14,883 nt of DNA from an uncultured Lachnospiraceae bacterium. Its GTDB lineage: Bacteria > Bacillota > Clostridia > Lachnospirales > Lachnospiraceae. The first letter of the stretch is position 1. Every line of letters starts with the position of its first letter. A program made the position numbers and the translations under genes. Below the pieces are notes generated by a model. That model did no database searches. It was not told the origin of the DNA and saw only the letters and a list, made by a program, of their open reading frames with translations. Location of the stretch: positions 1 to 14,883 of the forward strand of contig CACXFD010000156.1 in assembly GCA_902766845.1 (NCBI GenBank), given 5' to 3'. Shown piece by piece: positions 7,098-13,192 of the stretch.

Positions 7098-7412
7098 ATG
7101 ATCCAGTACGCGACCGATGAGACGTTTGAAGAGCTGGTCAGCGAGGGCGTGGTCCTCGTGGACTTTTTCACCAAGACCTGCGGCCCCTGCAAGATGCTGG
7201 CCGTGGTGCTCGAGGAGCTGGACGATGAGTTCCCGTTCCTGAACATCGTCAAGGTGGACTGTGAAGACTGCCCGAAGACCTCGGACCGGTTCGGCATCGA
7301 GGGCATCCCGGACCTGTACTATTACAAGGACGGCGAGATGCTCTTCCACGAGCCCGGCGCCGTGAACGGAGACTACATCCGCGAGAAGCTCTCCGGGATC
7401 CTCTACGCCTGA
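7098..7412 (+). CDS. Thioredoxin-family protein with two CxxC motifs
   Basis: This is a 104-residue thioredoxin fold protein: active site C28-G-P-C31 in FFTKTCGPCK, and the cis-proline loop GIP with P71. The length is standard for thioredoxin (about 105). The usual Trp before the CGPC is replaced by Thr, which is common in divergent paralogues. A second pair, C55-E-D-C58 in KVDCEDCPKTS, lies where thioredoxin normally has VDVDENP. It has no signal peptide and so should act in the cytosol as a disulfide reductase. Its ATG directly follows the chaperone stop, and the ribosome binding site AGGAGG (7084-7089) is inside the chaperone gene, so the two are coupled. Confidence 0.92.
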   Translation: MIQYATDETFEELVSEGVVLVDFFTKTCGPCKMLAVVLEELDDEFPFLNIVKVDCEDCPKTSDRFGIEGIPDLYYYKDGEMLFHEPGAVNGDYIREKLSGILYA

Positions 7413-7483
7413 CCGCAGCGCCTTCCGGGCCCGACCGGCCGCGGTTTTCCCGCAGCGTCCGGCCCTCTGAGAAACAACGATCA

Positions 7484-7514
7484 CCGCTCCGACGGAGCGG
7501 AGGAAAAAAAGGAG
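7484..7514 (+). promoter_or_regulatory. Hairpin beside the lipoprotein ribosome binding site
   Basis: CCGCTCCG (7484-7491) and CGGAGCGG (7493-7500) form a tight hairpin, just before AAGGAG (7509-7514) and the ATG at 7523. The 110-bp gap behind thioredoxin shows no clear promoter, so the lipoprotein gene may be part of the upstream operon, with this hairpin tuning its expression or protecting the mRNA end. Confidence 0.45.
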
Positions 7515-7522
7515 AAAACATC

Positions 7523-8068
7523 ATGAAAAAAGTACTTTCCCTGCTCCTCACCCTGCTGATGGTCCTGTCCCTGACGGCCTGCGGCGCAAGCAAGCCCGCC
7601 CAGACCGAGGCTCCGGCGGAAGCCGCCGGCGTGGATCTCTCCGCTTATCCGGAGAAGCTCGAAGACTGGTCTGGCCAGAACTTCATCGACTACTTCAAGG
7701 CGGCCGGCGTGTTCAAGGACGGCGACGGCTACGAGACCTGGCTGCAGGATCACGCGAACTACTGGCCCGGCACCCCGGTCAACGAGTGCGCCGGCTGCTG
7801 GGATGACGCCGGCACGTTCATGGCCATGATCTTCCTGTTCGACGGCTCCAACGCGGACACCTCCGAAGAGGACCTGAACACCTGGCTCGACGGCATCCGC
7901 GAGAAGAAGACGCTGCCCGAGGAGTACATGTCCATGCCCGTTGACCATCTGGTCGGCAACATCGGCTTCACCTATGAGATCTACATCCAGGATGAAGACG
8001 CCTACAACGCGATGAACGACGCGTTCAACGCGCTGATGCAGGCCAAGGGCGTGACGCCGGAGTTCTAA
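7523..8068 (+). CDS. Small exported lipoprotein with CxxC
   Basis: A 181-residue lipoprotein. Residues 1-19 form a signal peptide (MKK, then a leucine-rich core) ending in the lipobox LTAC with Cys20 as the lipidation site, so it should be anchored on the outer face of the cell membrane. A short Ala/Glu/Pro linker (about 21-36) precedes a mainly helical globular part of unknown fold. It contains the motif ECAGCWDD (C91 and C94 by my count), a CxxC that could be redox-active or metal-binding. I recognise no named family. It is last in the + strand group after the thioredoxin and ends 24 bp before a strong terminator. Confidence 0.88.
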   Translation: MKKVLSLLLTLLMVLSLTACGASKPAQTEAPAEAAGVDLSAYPEKLEDWSGQNFIDYFKAAGVFKDGDGYETWLQDHANYWPGTPVNECAGCWDDAGTFMAMIFLFDGSNADTSEEDLNTWLDGIREKKTLPEEYMSMPVDHLVGNIGFTYEIYIQDEDAYNAMNDAFNALMQAKGVTPEF

Positions 8069-8092
8069 GGGATCCGGCCGGAGCCGCGCAGA

Positions 8093-8140
8093 CAACAAAG
8101 CACCCGGAGACCATCGGTCTCCGGGTGCTTTGTTGATTCA
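8093..8140. terminator. Bidirectional intrinsic terminator
   Basis: A perfect 20-bp inverted repeat, 8093-8112 and 8116-8135, has a 3-nt loop (ATC). It has A-rich sequence at one foot (CAACAAAG) and T-rich at the other (CTTTGTTG, then ATT), so it serves both the lipoprotein gene on + and the MFS gene on -, which converge on it. Confidence 0.93.
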
Positions 8141-8161
8141 CAGACCCGTACGGATACGGTC

Positions 8162-9328
8162 TTATGCCTCCGCCGGCCGGCGGGTCCCCAGCGCGGCCAC
8201 GCCGGTGATCACGAAGACCACGCAGACCAGCAGCATCGCCGTGGTGGTGCCCAGATGGGTGTTCAGCGTCGCCACCAGCAGGGGCGTCAGGATCTGACCC
8301 ACGGTCTTGACGATGGACAGGACCACCGTGGCCAGGCCGGTGCGGCCCGGGTTCAGCCTGGCGGAGATGCCCAGCGCCAGTGGCATGCCCGCGCCGGTGA
8401 ACAGACCGGTCAGGAACATCGACGCCAGCAGCATCGGCGCGGTGCCGATCAGGATCCCCGCAGCCCAGCAGGCGGCGCCCAGCAGGCAGCCCACCAGTAG
8501 TTTGATAGCGGGGCTGACCGGCAGCGACGGCGCGATCAGCCGGCTCAGCGTGGTCCCGACCCAGAACAGCGTCAGGCACAGTGCCGCGATCTGCGGCATC
8601 TGCATCGTGTTGGTGACGTAGCGGATGGTCCAGACCGAGATCCAGTTCTGGGCCGACGCCCAGAAGATCACGGTGACCAGCGTGGCGATGTAGGCCGGCG
8701 TGAAGCAGTTCGACAGCTCCGACAGGTCCAGCGCGTTCTCGCGCCAGCCCATGGCCGGCAGGACCTGCCGTGCCCGGCGCGCCCGCAAGATGAACTGCAG
8801 GCTGCACAGCAGACAGATGATCCCGGACAGCAGCGTCACCCGGTGCCAGTCCATGTAGCGCAGCGCAAAGTGCATGGCCACCGGCAGCACCAGATTTCCG
8901 ACGCCGAAGACCGCGTGCTGGATGCCCAGATACCGGTCCGCCTTCTCCTTATGCAGGTCCGCCATCAGCGCGGACAGGAACGCGTCCGTGGTGCCCATGC
9001 CGGCGCCCATCAGCAGACAGAAAGCCAGGAAGGCCGGGAACGCGGCCGGCACGCTCATCAGCAGGATGGCCGCCACGATCAGCAGGCCAAAGCCCGACAC
9101 CACGCGCACCTTGGTCAGCCGGCTGCGCAGCGGGAGGGACACGAACAGGCTCAGCAGCGCGCCCACGTGGACCATGCTGCTCATCAGGCCCTCGCGGGTC
9201 CCCTCCAGCTGATAAAAGGCGATGATCTCATTCAGCAGGATGCCGATCATCCCGCTGGCGAATGCCACCGGGACCATGGCCAGGGTCAGCGAAACAGTCA
9301 TCCGGTTCAGCTGTCTCTTCTCTTCCAT
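8162..9328 (-). CDS. MFS transporter
   Basis: A 388-residue polytopic membrane protein with about 12 predicted hydrophobic segments. The N-terminal half contains the repeated short MFS-type loop residues (for instance SLPLRSRLTKVRVVSGFGLL between helices 2 and 3, where MFS proteins have the GxxxDRxGRR-like motif) and the segment LLMGAGMGTTDAFLSALMAD, typical of helix 4-5. The family moves small molecules with a proton or sodium gradient; the substrate cannot be told. The open frame runs upstream to 9421 but the segment before residue 32 is low-complexity; the ATG at 9328, MEEKRQLNRM, matches where MFS proteins begin. Its ribosome binding site (GGGAAG) is weak and sits behind an 11-bp hairpin. 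Confidence 0.9.
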   Translation of the reverse strand: MEEKRQLNRMTVSLTLAMVPVAFASGMIGILLNEIIAFYQLEGTREGLMSSMVHVGALLSLFVSLPLRSRLTKVRVVSGFGLLIVAAILLMSVPAAFPAFLAFCLLMGAGMGTTDAFLSALMADLHKEKADRYLGIQHAVFGVGNLVLPVAMHFALRYMDWHRVTLLSGIICLLCSLQFILRARRARQVLPAMGWRENALDLSELSNCFTPAYIATLVTVIFWASAQNWISVWTIRYVTNTMQMPQIAALCLTLFWVGTTLSRLIAPSLPVSPAIKLLVGCLLGAACWAAGILIGTAPMLLASMFLTGLFTGAGMPLALGISARLNPGRTGLATVVLSIVKTVGQILTPLLVATLNTHLGTTTAMLLVCVVFVITGVAALGTRRPAEA

Positions 9329-9341
9329 AACGCTTCCCAAA

Positions 9342-9366
9342 GGACCGGGCCCGCAGGGCCCGGTCC
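9342..9366 (-). promoter_or_regulatory. 11-bp hairpin in the MFS leader / end of the aminopeptidase transcript
   Basis: GGACCGGGCCC (9342-9352) and GGGCCCGGTCC (9356-9366) form a perfect 11-bp stem with a GCA loop. On the - strand it is followed by TTTGGGAAGCG and the MFS ATG. It may end the aminopeptidase transcript (only three T follow, so weakly) or act as a leader attenuator for the MFS gene. Confidence 0.55.
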
Positions 9367-9472
9367 GATCCTTTCGCGATCTCTGTTCTGTCCGGCGGGC
9401 CGGCTCATCCGCCGTTCCCATCCGCCGTGCGGCCGCTTCCGGCGCCGGTCGGCTCCGTGTCCGGATCCGTCC

Positions 9473-10885
9473 TTACGCCTCAAAGAAGGCCTTGAAGCCG
9501 AGGAAGGCCATATACAGATCCATCTTGGCGATCATCTCGAACGGCGAATGCATCGACAGGACCGGCACGCCGATATCGAGCACATCCACGCCGAGCGCGG
9601 CCACGAGCTTCGCGACCGTTCCGCCGCCGCCCAGGTCCACGCGGCCCAGTTCGCCCATCTGCCACTGGACGTTCGCATCGTCCAGGATGCGGCGCACCTT
9701 CGCGACGAACTCCGCGTTGGCGTCGCTCGCGCCTCCCTTGCCGCGCGCGCCCGTGTACTTGCAGACGCCCACGCCGTGGTTGACGTAGCAGGCATTGGCC
9801 GCTTCGAACGCGGACGGATAGTTCGGATCGAACGCGGCGGTCACGTCAGCCGACAGGCAGGTGCTCTTCGCGAGCACGTGACGGGCCTTCAGGCCTTCCG
9901 CCTCCGCGAGATCCGCGATGAAGTCTTCCAGATAATGGGCCACCAGGCCGGTGTTGCCTTCGCTTCCGATCTCTTCCTTGTCCGTCAGCACGGTCACGAT
10001 CGTGTCCTCGGGCTCCGGCACGGCCAGGATGGCCTGCAGGGCCGGGTACGCGCAGACACGGTCGTCATGGCCGTATCCGCCGATCAGGCTCCGGTCCAGA
10101 CCGATGTCCCGGGACTTGCCGGCCGGCACGAACTCGATCTCGGCCGACAGCAGATCGTCCTCGGTGATGCCGTATTTTTCATTGAACAGCTGCATCGCGC
10201 GCAGCTTGAAGCCCTCGCGCGCGTCCGGGTCCTCGACCGGCTCCGCGCCGACCGTGATGTTCAGGTCCTCGCCGGTAAACGCGGCGGCCAGCGTCTTCTG
10301 GGACTGCTCCTGCGCCAGATGCGGCAGCAGATCGCTGATGCAGAAGACCGGATCCTCGGGATCCTCGCCGATGCGCACTTCCACCACAGAGCCATCCTTC
10401 TTCGCGACGACGCCGTGCATGGCCAGCGGACGGGTGACCCACTGATACTTGCGGATGCCGCCGTAGTAATGCGTCTTGAACATGGCCGTCTCATTGCTCT
10501 CATACAGCGGGCTGGGCTTTAAGTCCAGACGCGGGCTGTCGATGTGCGCGGCCGCGATGCGGACGCCGTTTTTGCAGCCATTCTTTCCGAAAACAGCCAG
10601 CACGACGGATTTTCCGTGATTATTGAAGTACACACGGTCTCCGGCCTTATATTCTTTGGACGGATCGTACTCGGTAAAACCGTGGTCCTTCGCGGTCAGC
10701 ACCGTCATCACGACGGCCTCGCGCTCGGTCTTGGACGCGTCGAGGAAGGTCTTATATCCTTCCGCGAACACCTGCGCGGCCTCCCGGACCTCCGCCCCGA
10801 AGCGGTGGTACGCGTTCTTCGTTTCCTTCAGCAGCTGGCTGCGCAGCGCCTCGGTCTGTTCCTTCTTGTCTTCTTTCTTGCCCAT
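9473..10885 (-). CDS. M18-family aminopeptidase (aspartyl aminopeptidase type)
   Basis: A 470-residue cytosolic metallo-aminopeptidase of family M18, removing N-terminal residues (acidic or hydrophobic, family-dependent) from peptides. The two-metal ligands are visible: H114 in AAAHIDSPRLDLKPSP, D274/D275 in YGHDDRVCAYP, E304 and E305 in TDKEEIGSEGNTG, D347 in LSADVTAA and H446 in SMHSPFEMIAK. Length equals the bacterial M18 norm. An open frame runs to 11176, but family sequence starts at MGKKEDKKEQ, and the ATG at 10885 has GGAGGAGA upstream, which sets the start. No leader peptide. It sits between the nitroreductase and MFS genes, all on the same strand. Confidence 0.95.
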   Translation of the reverse strand: MGKKEDKKEQTEALRSQLLKETKNAYHRFGAEVREAAQVFAEGYKTFLDASKTEREAVVMTVLTAKDHGFTEYDPSKEYKAGDRVYFNNHGKSVVLAVFGKNGCKNGVRIAAAHIDSPRLDLKPSPLYESNETAMFKTHYYGGIRKYQWVTRPLAMHGVVAKKDGSVVEVRIGEDPEDPVFCISDLLPHLAQEQSQKTLAAAFTGEDLNITVGAEPVEDPDAREGFKLRAMQLFNEKYGITEDDLLSAEIEFVPAGKSRDIGLDRSLIGGYGHDDRVCAYPALQAILAVPEPEDTIVTVLTDKEEIGSEGNTGLVAHYLEDFIADLAEAEGLKARHVLAKSTCLSADVTAAFDPNYPSAFEAANACYVNHGVGVCKYTGARGKGGASDANAEFVAKVRRILDDANVQWQMGELGRVDLGGGGTVAKLVAALGVDVLDIGVPVLSMHSPFEMIAKMDLYMAFLGFKAFFEA

Positions 10886-10900
10886 GGGAATCTCCTCCGA

Positions 10901-10926
10901 TCTGTATTCCTGATTCTCTGTATTCC
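10901..10926. repeat. 10-bp direct repeat upstream of the aminopeptidase
   Basis: TCTGTATTCC occurs at 10901-10910 and 10917-10926, 16 bp apart, 16-41 bp before the start codon (on the - strand GGAATACAGA twice). It could be an operator or a slippage product. The rest of the 176-bp gap 10886-11061 holds the nitroreductase hairpin and degenerate copies of TGCGGCCGGAGGAG, and no clear promoter. Confidence 0.5.
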
Positions 10927-11023
10927 GACGATCATGAGCGGCCCCGGATCCGTCTCCCGGCCGCAGCGTCCGGCGTCCGGTCCGTCCGCTCCTCCGGCCG
11001 CAGCCGGTCGGCGTAGGCCCCGG

Positions 11024-11060
11024 GCCGGACTCTCCTCCGGCCGCATGGCCGCAGTCCGGC
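11024..11060 (-). terminator. Candidate terminator hairpin of the nitroreductase gene
   Basis: GCCGGACT (11024-11031) and AGTCCGGC (11053-11060) form an 8-bp stem starting one base after the nitroreductase stop. The enclosed part, GCGGCCATGCGGCC on the - strand, is itself a short repeat. No T run follows, so it may be a weak or partial terminator. Confidence 0.5.
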
Positions 11061-11061
11061 G

Positions 11062-11586
11062 TCAGGCCCGGATGATATATCCTTCCTTGCGCGGCGCGGC
11101 CTCGCGGATGCCGTCCGGCTCTCCGTAGCCCAGAATCACGTTTCCGATGCCGCGGTAATGCTCGGGGACGCCCCACTTCGCCTTGAGCGCGCGGCCTTCC
11201 TCGTTCTCGAATTCCTCTTTCGCGCGCCAGATGTAGCAGCTGTCCACGCCGACCGCGTGCGCGGCGTTCAGGATGTTGCCGATGACCAGGTTTCCGTCCG
11301 CCTCACAGAACGGGATGTTCTGATCGCTGAAGACGACCACGACCGCCGGGGCGCCGTAAAACGTATGCGCCTCGGGCTGTCCCATCACGGCCGCGTTCAG
11401 CCGCTCGAGCTGACGCACGGTCTCCGGATCTTCCACCGCCACGATCAGCGGGGACTGGCCGCCGCGCGCGGTGGCCGCGTAGGTCCCGGCTTCCAGGATG
11501 ACGTCCATATCTTCCCGGCGGACCGGTTCCGCTTTATATTTGCGGCAGGACCGGCGTTCCTTCAGGCACTGAATGACCTCGTTCAT
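11062..11586 (-). CDS. Nitroreductase-family flavoprotein
   Basis: A 174-residue member of the FMN-dependent nitroreductase family, which reduces nitro compounds, quinones or flavins with NAD(P)H in the cytosol as a homodimer. Family features: RRSCRKYKAEPV near the N-terminus, with the Arg-x-Cys-Arg/Ser flavin-phosphate-binding arginines (R11, R12, R15), the GTYAATARGGQ helix-cap segment (about 34-44), and the C-terminal YRGIGNVILGYGEP. Length fits the small class of this family. The ATG at 11586 has GAAGGAGGAG immediately upstream. Its mRNA leader is about 105 nt and contains two hairpins. Its own promoter at 11697-11725 makes it the first gene of its transcript. Confidence 0.93.
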   Translation of the reverse strand: MNEVIQCLKERRSCRKYKAEPVRREDMDVILEAGTYAATARGGQSPLIVAVEDPETVRQLERLNAAVMGQPEAHTFYGAPAVVVVFSDQNIPFCEADGNLVIGNILNAAHAVGVDSCYIWRAKEEFENEEGRALKAKWGVPEHYRGIGNVILGYGEPDGIREAAPRKEGYIIRA

Positions 11587-11602
11587 ATCTCTCCTCCTTC
11601 AA

Positions 11603-11630
11603 AAGACAGGCGCGTTCCGGCCCCTGTCTT
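11603..11630 (-). promoter_or_regulatory. Proximal hairpin in the nitroreductase leader
   Basis: AAGACAGG (11603-11610) and CCTGTCTT (11623-11630) form an 8-bp stem with a 12-nt loop. It ends 3 nt before the GAAGGAGGAG ribosome binding site and is followed on the - strand by TTTTG, so it could be a translational switch or weak terminator. Confidence 0.55.
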
Positions 11631-11637
11631 CACGATA

Positions 11638-11674
11638 AACGCCGGCGTCCTTTCCGACGGTCCGGGCCGGCGTT
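11638..11674 (-). promoter_or_regulatory. Distal hairpin in the nitroreductase leader
   Basis: AACGCCGGC (11638-11646) and GCCGGCGTT (11666-11674) form a 9-bp stem with a 19-nt internal loop. On the - strand the second arm is followed by TATCG. Together with the proximal hairpin it fills most of the leader. It does not match any riboswitch consensus I can recall. Confidence 0.55.
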
Positions 11675-11696
11675 CTTTCTCAAAACACACGTGGTC

Positions 11697-11725
11697 ATTG
11701 TAGCACAACGATGAATCGGATGCAA
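11697..11725 (-). promoter_or_regulatory. Promoter of the nitroreductase gene (extended -10)
   Basis: On the - strand TTGCAT (11725-11720) and TACAAT (11702-11697) are 17 bp apart and the -10 is preceded by TGTGC, the same extended -10 form as the exporter promoter. Transcription should start near 11690, giving a leader of about 105 nt. Confidence 0.65.
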
Positions 11726-11808
11726 TCCTTTCCCGGCGCCCCGCCCATAACGTTTCGCGGCGCGCCCATAGCCGTCGCCGCCCACGCGGCGGGCCGATGC
11801 GGCTATCC

Positions 11809-12495
11809 TCACGGCAGGAGCCGGCCCAGAAGGCGGGCCGCCGCGGCGCCCGCCAGCAGATACGGCGCCAGAGCCATTCCCGGCGCCCGCGCGGCGCCGG
11901 CCTGCTCGTCTTTTCCCGGGCAGTCTTCCGGGACCGCCGGCACGTCTTTTCCCAAGCAGTCTTCCGAGACCGCCGGCGCGTCTTTTCTTGAACATTCTTC
12001 CGGGGTGCCCTTCTCCGGCCGCCGTTTGCAGGCGGCCGTCCGGATCCGGCCGGCCGCCTGCGCCAGCACGGCCGATGCCGCGGTCAGGACCAGCGTACAG
12101 AATGCCTCGTCCGGTGACATCCAAAGACCCGCGGCCAGCGCCAGCTTGACGTCGCCCGCCCCGATCCCGCGGCGCCGGAAGCAGAGCCTCGTCAGGAGGC
12201 GGGCCGCCAGCAGCGGTCCTCCCAGGCAGAGCGCGCCTGCCGCGGCCCGGAAAGCGGCAAGGCAAGCGGCCTCCTCCGGGCTGCCGGCCGTCGACGCGGC
12301 AGCTGCTGAAGCCGGGCCGCACAGCCGGCCGACCAGCACCAATGCGCGCAGGCCTGTCAGCAAAAGCGGGACAGCGTTTGGAATTGTCCGGCTCTTCCGG
12401 TCGCAGACCGCGGCCCACAGCAGACCGGCAAACAGCAAGATATCGGCCGGTCGGAATCCGGCCGGACGGGAAAGGAAAAGAAGTTGGATCATCAT
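11809..12495 (-). CDS. A24-family prepilin peptidase with tandem-repeat insert
   Basis: A 228-residue membrane protease of family A24, which cleaves leader peptides of type IV pilin-like proteins on the cytosolic face. The catalytic aspartates are visible: D32 in CDRKSRTIPN (family DxxxxxIPN) and D115 in GAGDVKL (family GxGDxK). Several alanine/leucine-rich membrane segments surround them. Between the last two there is an insert of three 12-residue repeats (165-200), PEECSRKDAPAV, SEDCLGKDVPAV and PEDCPGKDEQAG, charged and each with one cysteine. No prepilin, ATPase or pilus gene is nearby, so its substrates are unlinked. The ATG at 12495 (ATGATG) has no ribosome binding site; it is the first start in frame, because an in-frame stop lies 10 codons upstream. 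Confidence 0.88.
   Translation of the reverse strand: MMIQLLFLSRPAGFRPADILLFAGLLWAAVCDRKSRTIPNAVPLLLTGLRALVLVGRLCGPASAAAASTAGSPEEAACLAAFRAAAGALCLGGPLLAARLLTRLCFRRRGIGAGDVKLALAAGLWMSPDEAFCTLVLTAASAVLAQAAGRIRTAACKRRPEKGTPEECSRKDAPAVSEDCLGKDVPAVPEDCPGKDEQAGAARAPGMALAPYLLAGAAAARLLGRLLP
11896..12003 (-). repeat. Three 36-nt in-frame tandem repeats in the prepilin peptidase
   Basis: Three contiguous units, each encoding 12 residues with a conserved Cys and Lys-Asp pair. The + strand core is GTCTTTTCC...CAGTCTTCC in two units and a diverged third. Copy number probably varies between strains. Confidence 0.85.
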
Positions 12496-12499
12496 AGCA

Positions 12500-12604
12500 A
12501 GAACGATCAGAACGATGGAAGATCAGAACGATAGAAGGTCAAAACGGTGATAGGTCAGAACGATGAAAGGTCAGAACGATGACAGAGCAGAACAAGGCAG
12601 AAAC
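12500..12604. repeat. 16-bp tandem repeat array
   Basis: The + strand unit is AGAACGATGAAAGGTC with variants: copies start at 12509, 12525, 12541, 12557 and 12573, flanked by a partial copy at 12500-12508 and a degenerate one at 12589-12604. The period is exactly 16 bp. It begins 4 bp before the prepilin peptidase start codon, so would form its promoter or leader region. Of the 239-bp intergenic region 12496-12734 the remainder holds only the hairpin after the DUF4298 gene. Confidence 0.9.
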
Positions 12605-12696
12605 GCCGGCAAGACGACCGGACGGGCCGAGCAGAAGGGTGATTGGCCGGCAGGGAAAAACACGCGGCCGCAGGATGCGGCAGATGCCTGTGCGGC

Positions 12697-12726
12697 GCCG
12701 GCCGGGTCCGAACGGACCCGGCCGGC
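12697..12726 (-). terminator. Hairpin ending the DUF4298 gene
   Basis: A perfect 14-bp inverted repeat, 12697-12710 and 12713-12726, with core CCGGGTCCG/CGGACCCGG and minimal loop, lies 8 bp beyond the stop of the DUF4298 gene on the - strand. No T run follows it in either direction, so termination by a U-tract is doubtful, but the size and place suggest a 3' end element. Confidence 0.6.
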
Positions 12727-12734
12727 CATACGCG

Positions 12735-13052
12735 TCAGCTCTCTTCTTCCTCCGGGACCGCGCGCGCGTCCGTGATCTCCTTCATCCGGCGCAGCACCTC
12801 GGCATCCTGCGAGAGCGTATCATACAGGCCGTCCTCCGACAGGACGCCGCGCTTGACGTCCGCGGGCACGCGGCCCGCCGCGTCGTCCTCGAAATCCTTC
12901 AGCCAGCTGCCGCTCGACATGTATCCGGCCAACAGGTCGATCTTGTCCTGTACGGCATCGTACTCATCCAGCGTCTCCTGCATGCGTTCGATGACCGGAC
13001 GCACCTCGTCAAACAGCGTTTCCATATATCGGATGCGGTCGATCTGTGACAT
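12735..13052 (-). CDS. DUF4298 family protein
   Basis: A 105-residue soluble protein matching DUF4298 as I know it: an N-terminal coiled-coil-like helix (IDRIRYMETLFDEVRPVIERM), then YMSSGSWLKDFEDDAAGRVPADVKRGVLSEDGLYDTL (the family's central block, with the key residues G48, W50, D53, D56, R68, G69, L71 and D74 by approximate count), and a C-terminal helix ending in an acidic tail EEEES. The family has no known function. No signal peptide. The ATG at 13052 has AAGGAGAGG upstream. A strong hairpin sits just after the stop. Confidence 0.83.
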   Translation of the reverse strand: MSQIDRIRYMETLFDEVRPVIERMQETLDEYDAVQDKIDLLAGYMSSGSWLKDFEDDAAGRVPADVKRGVLSEDGLYDTLSQDAEVLRRMKEITDARAVPEEEES

Positions 13053-13100
13053 TTCCTCTCCTTTCCCGGCTCCTCTCTGAAGCCGCGCGGGTGTCCGGCT

Positions 13101-13131
13101 TTTATATCTCCGGGCCCGCTTTCCGGTTCAA
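13101..13131 (-). promoter_or_regulatory. Weak candidate promoter of the DUF4298 gene
   Basis: On the - strand TTGAAC (13131-13126) and TATAAA (13106-13101) are 19 bp apart (18 if ATATAA is used). The -35 element is part of a duplicated 13-bp unit, so two possible -35 copies exist. Confidence 0.35.
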
Positions 13132-13144
13132 CTTTCCGGTTCAA
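13119..13144. repeat. 13-bp perfect tandem duplication
   Basis: CTTTCCGGTTCAA occurs twice in direct contact at 13119-13131 and 13132-13144, between the DUF4298 gene and the terminator of the gene upstream. On the - strand each copy begins TTGAAC, a -35-like hexamer. Confidence 0.85.
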
Positions 13145-13149
13145 AACAG

Positions 13150-13183
13150 ATAAGAAACCAGGGCGTCCGCACCGCGGACGCCC
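13150..13183 (-). terminator. Intrinsic terminator of the cadherin-like membrane protein gene
   Basis: GGGCGTCCGC (13161-13170) and GCGGACGCCC (13174-13183) form a perfect 10-bp stem with a 3-nt loop. On the - strand it is followed by TGGTTTCTTATC, a T-rich tail, 9 bp after the stop codon. Confidence 0.85.
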
Positions 13184-13192
13184 CGTTCATTT

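Noticed and set aside
8843..10522. 559-codon + strand open frame opposite the MFS and aminopeptidase genes
   Set aside because: Arg/His/Gln-rich shadow of a GC-rich sense gene; M18 metal ligands are in the opposite frame.
10952..11045. Degenerate repeats TGCGGCCGGAGGAG (about 10952, 10989, 11032) as an array
   Set aside because: Spacing is uneven (37 and 43 bp) and the sequence is low-complexity GC; not distinct enough to call, though noted in the intergenic entry.
12500..12604. CRISPR array
   Set aside because: The 16-bp units are adjacent with no spacers, and no cas gene is near.
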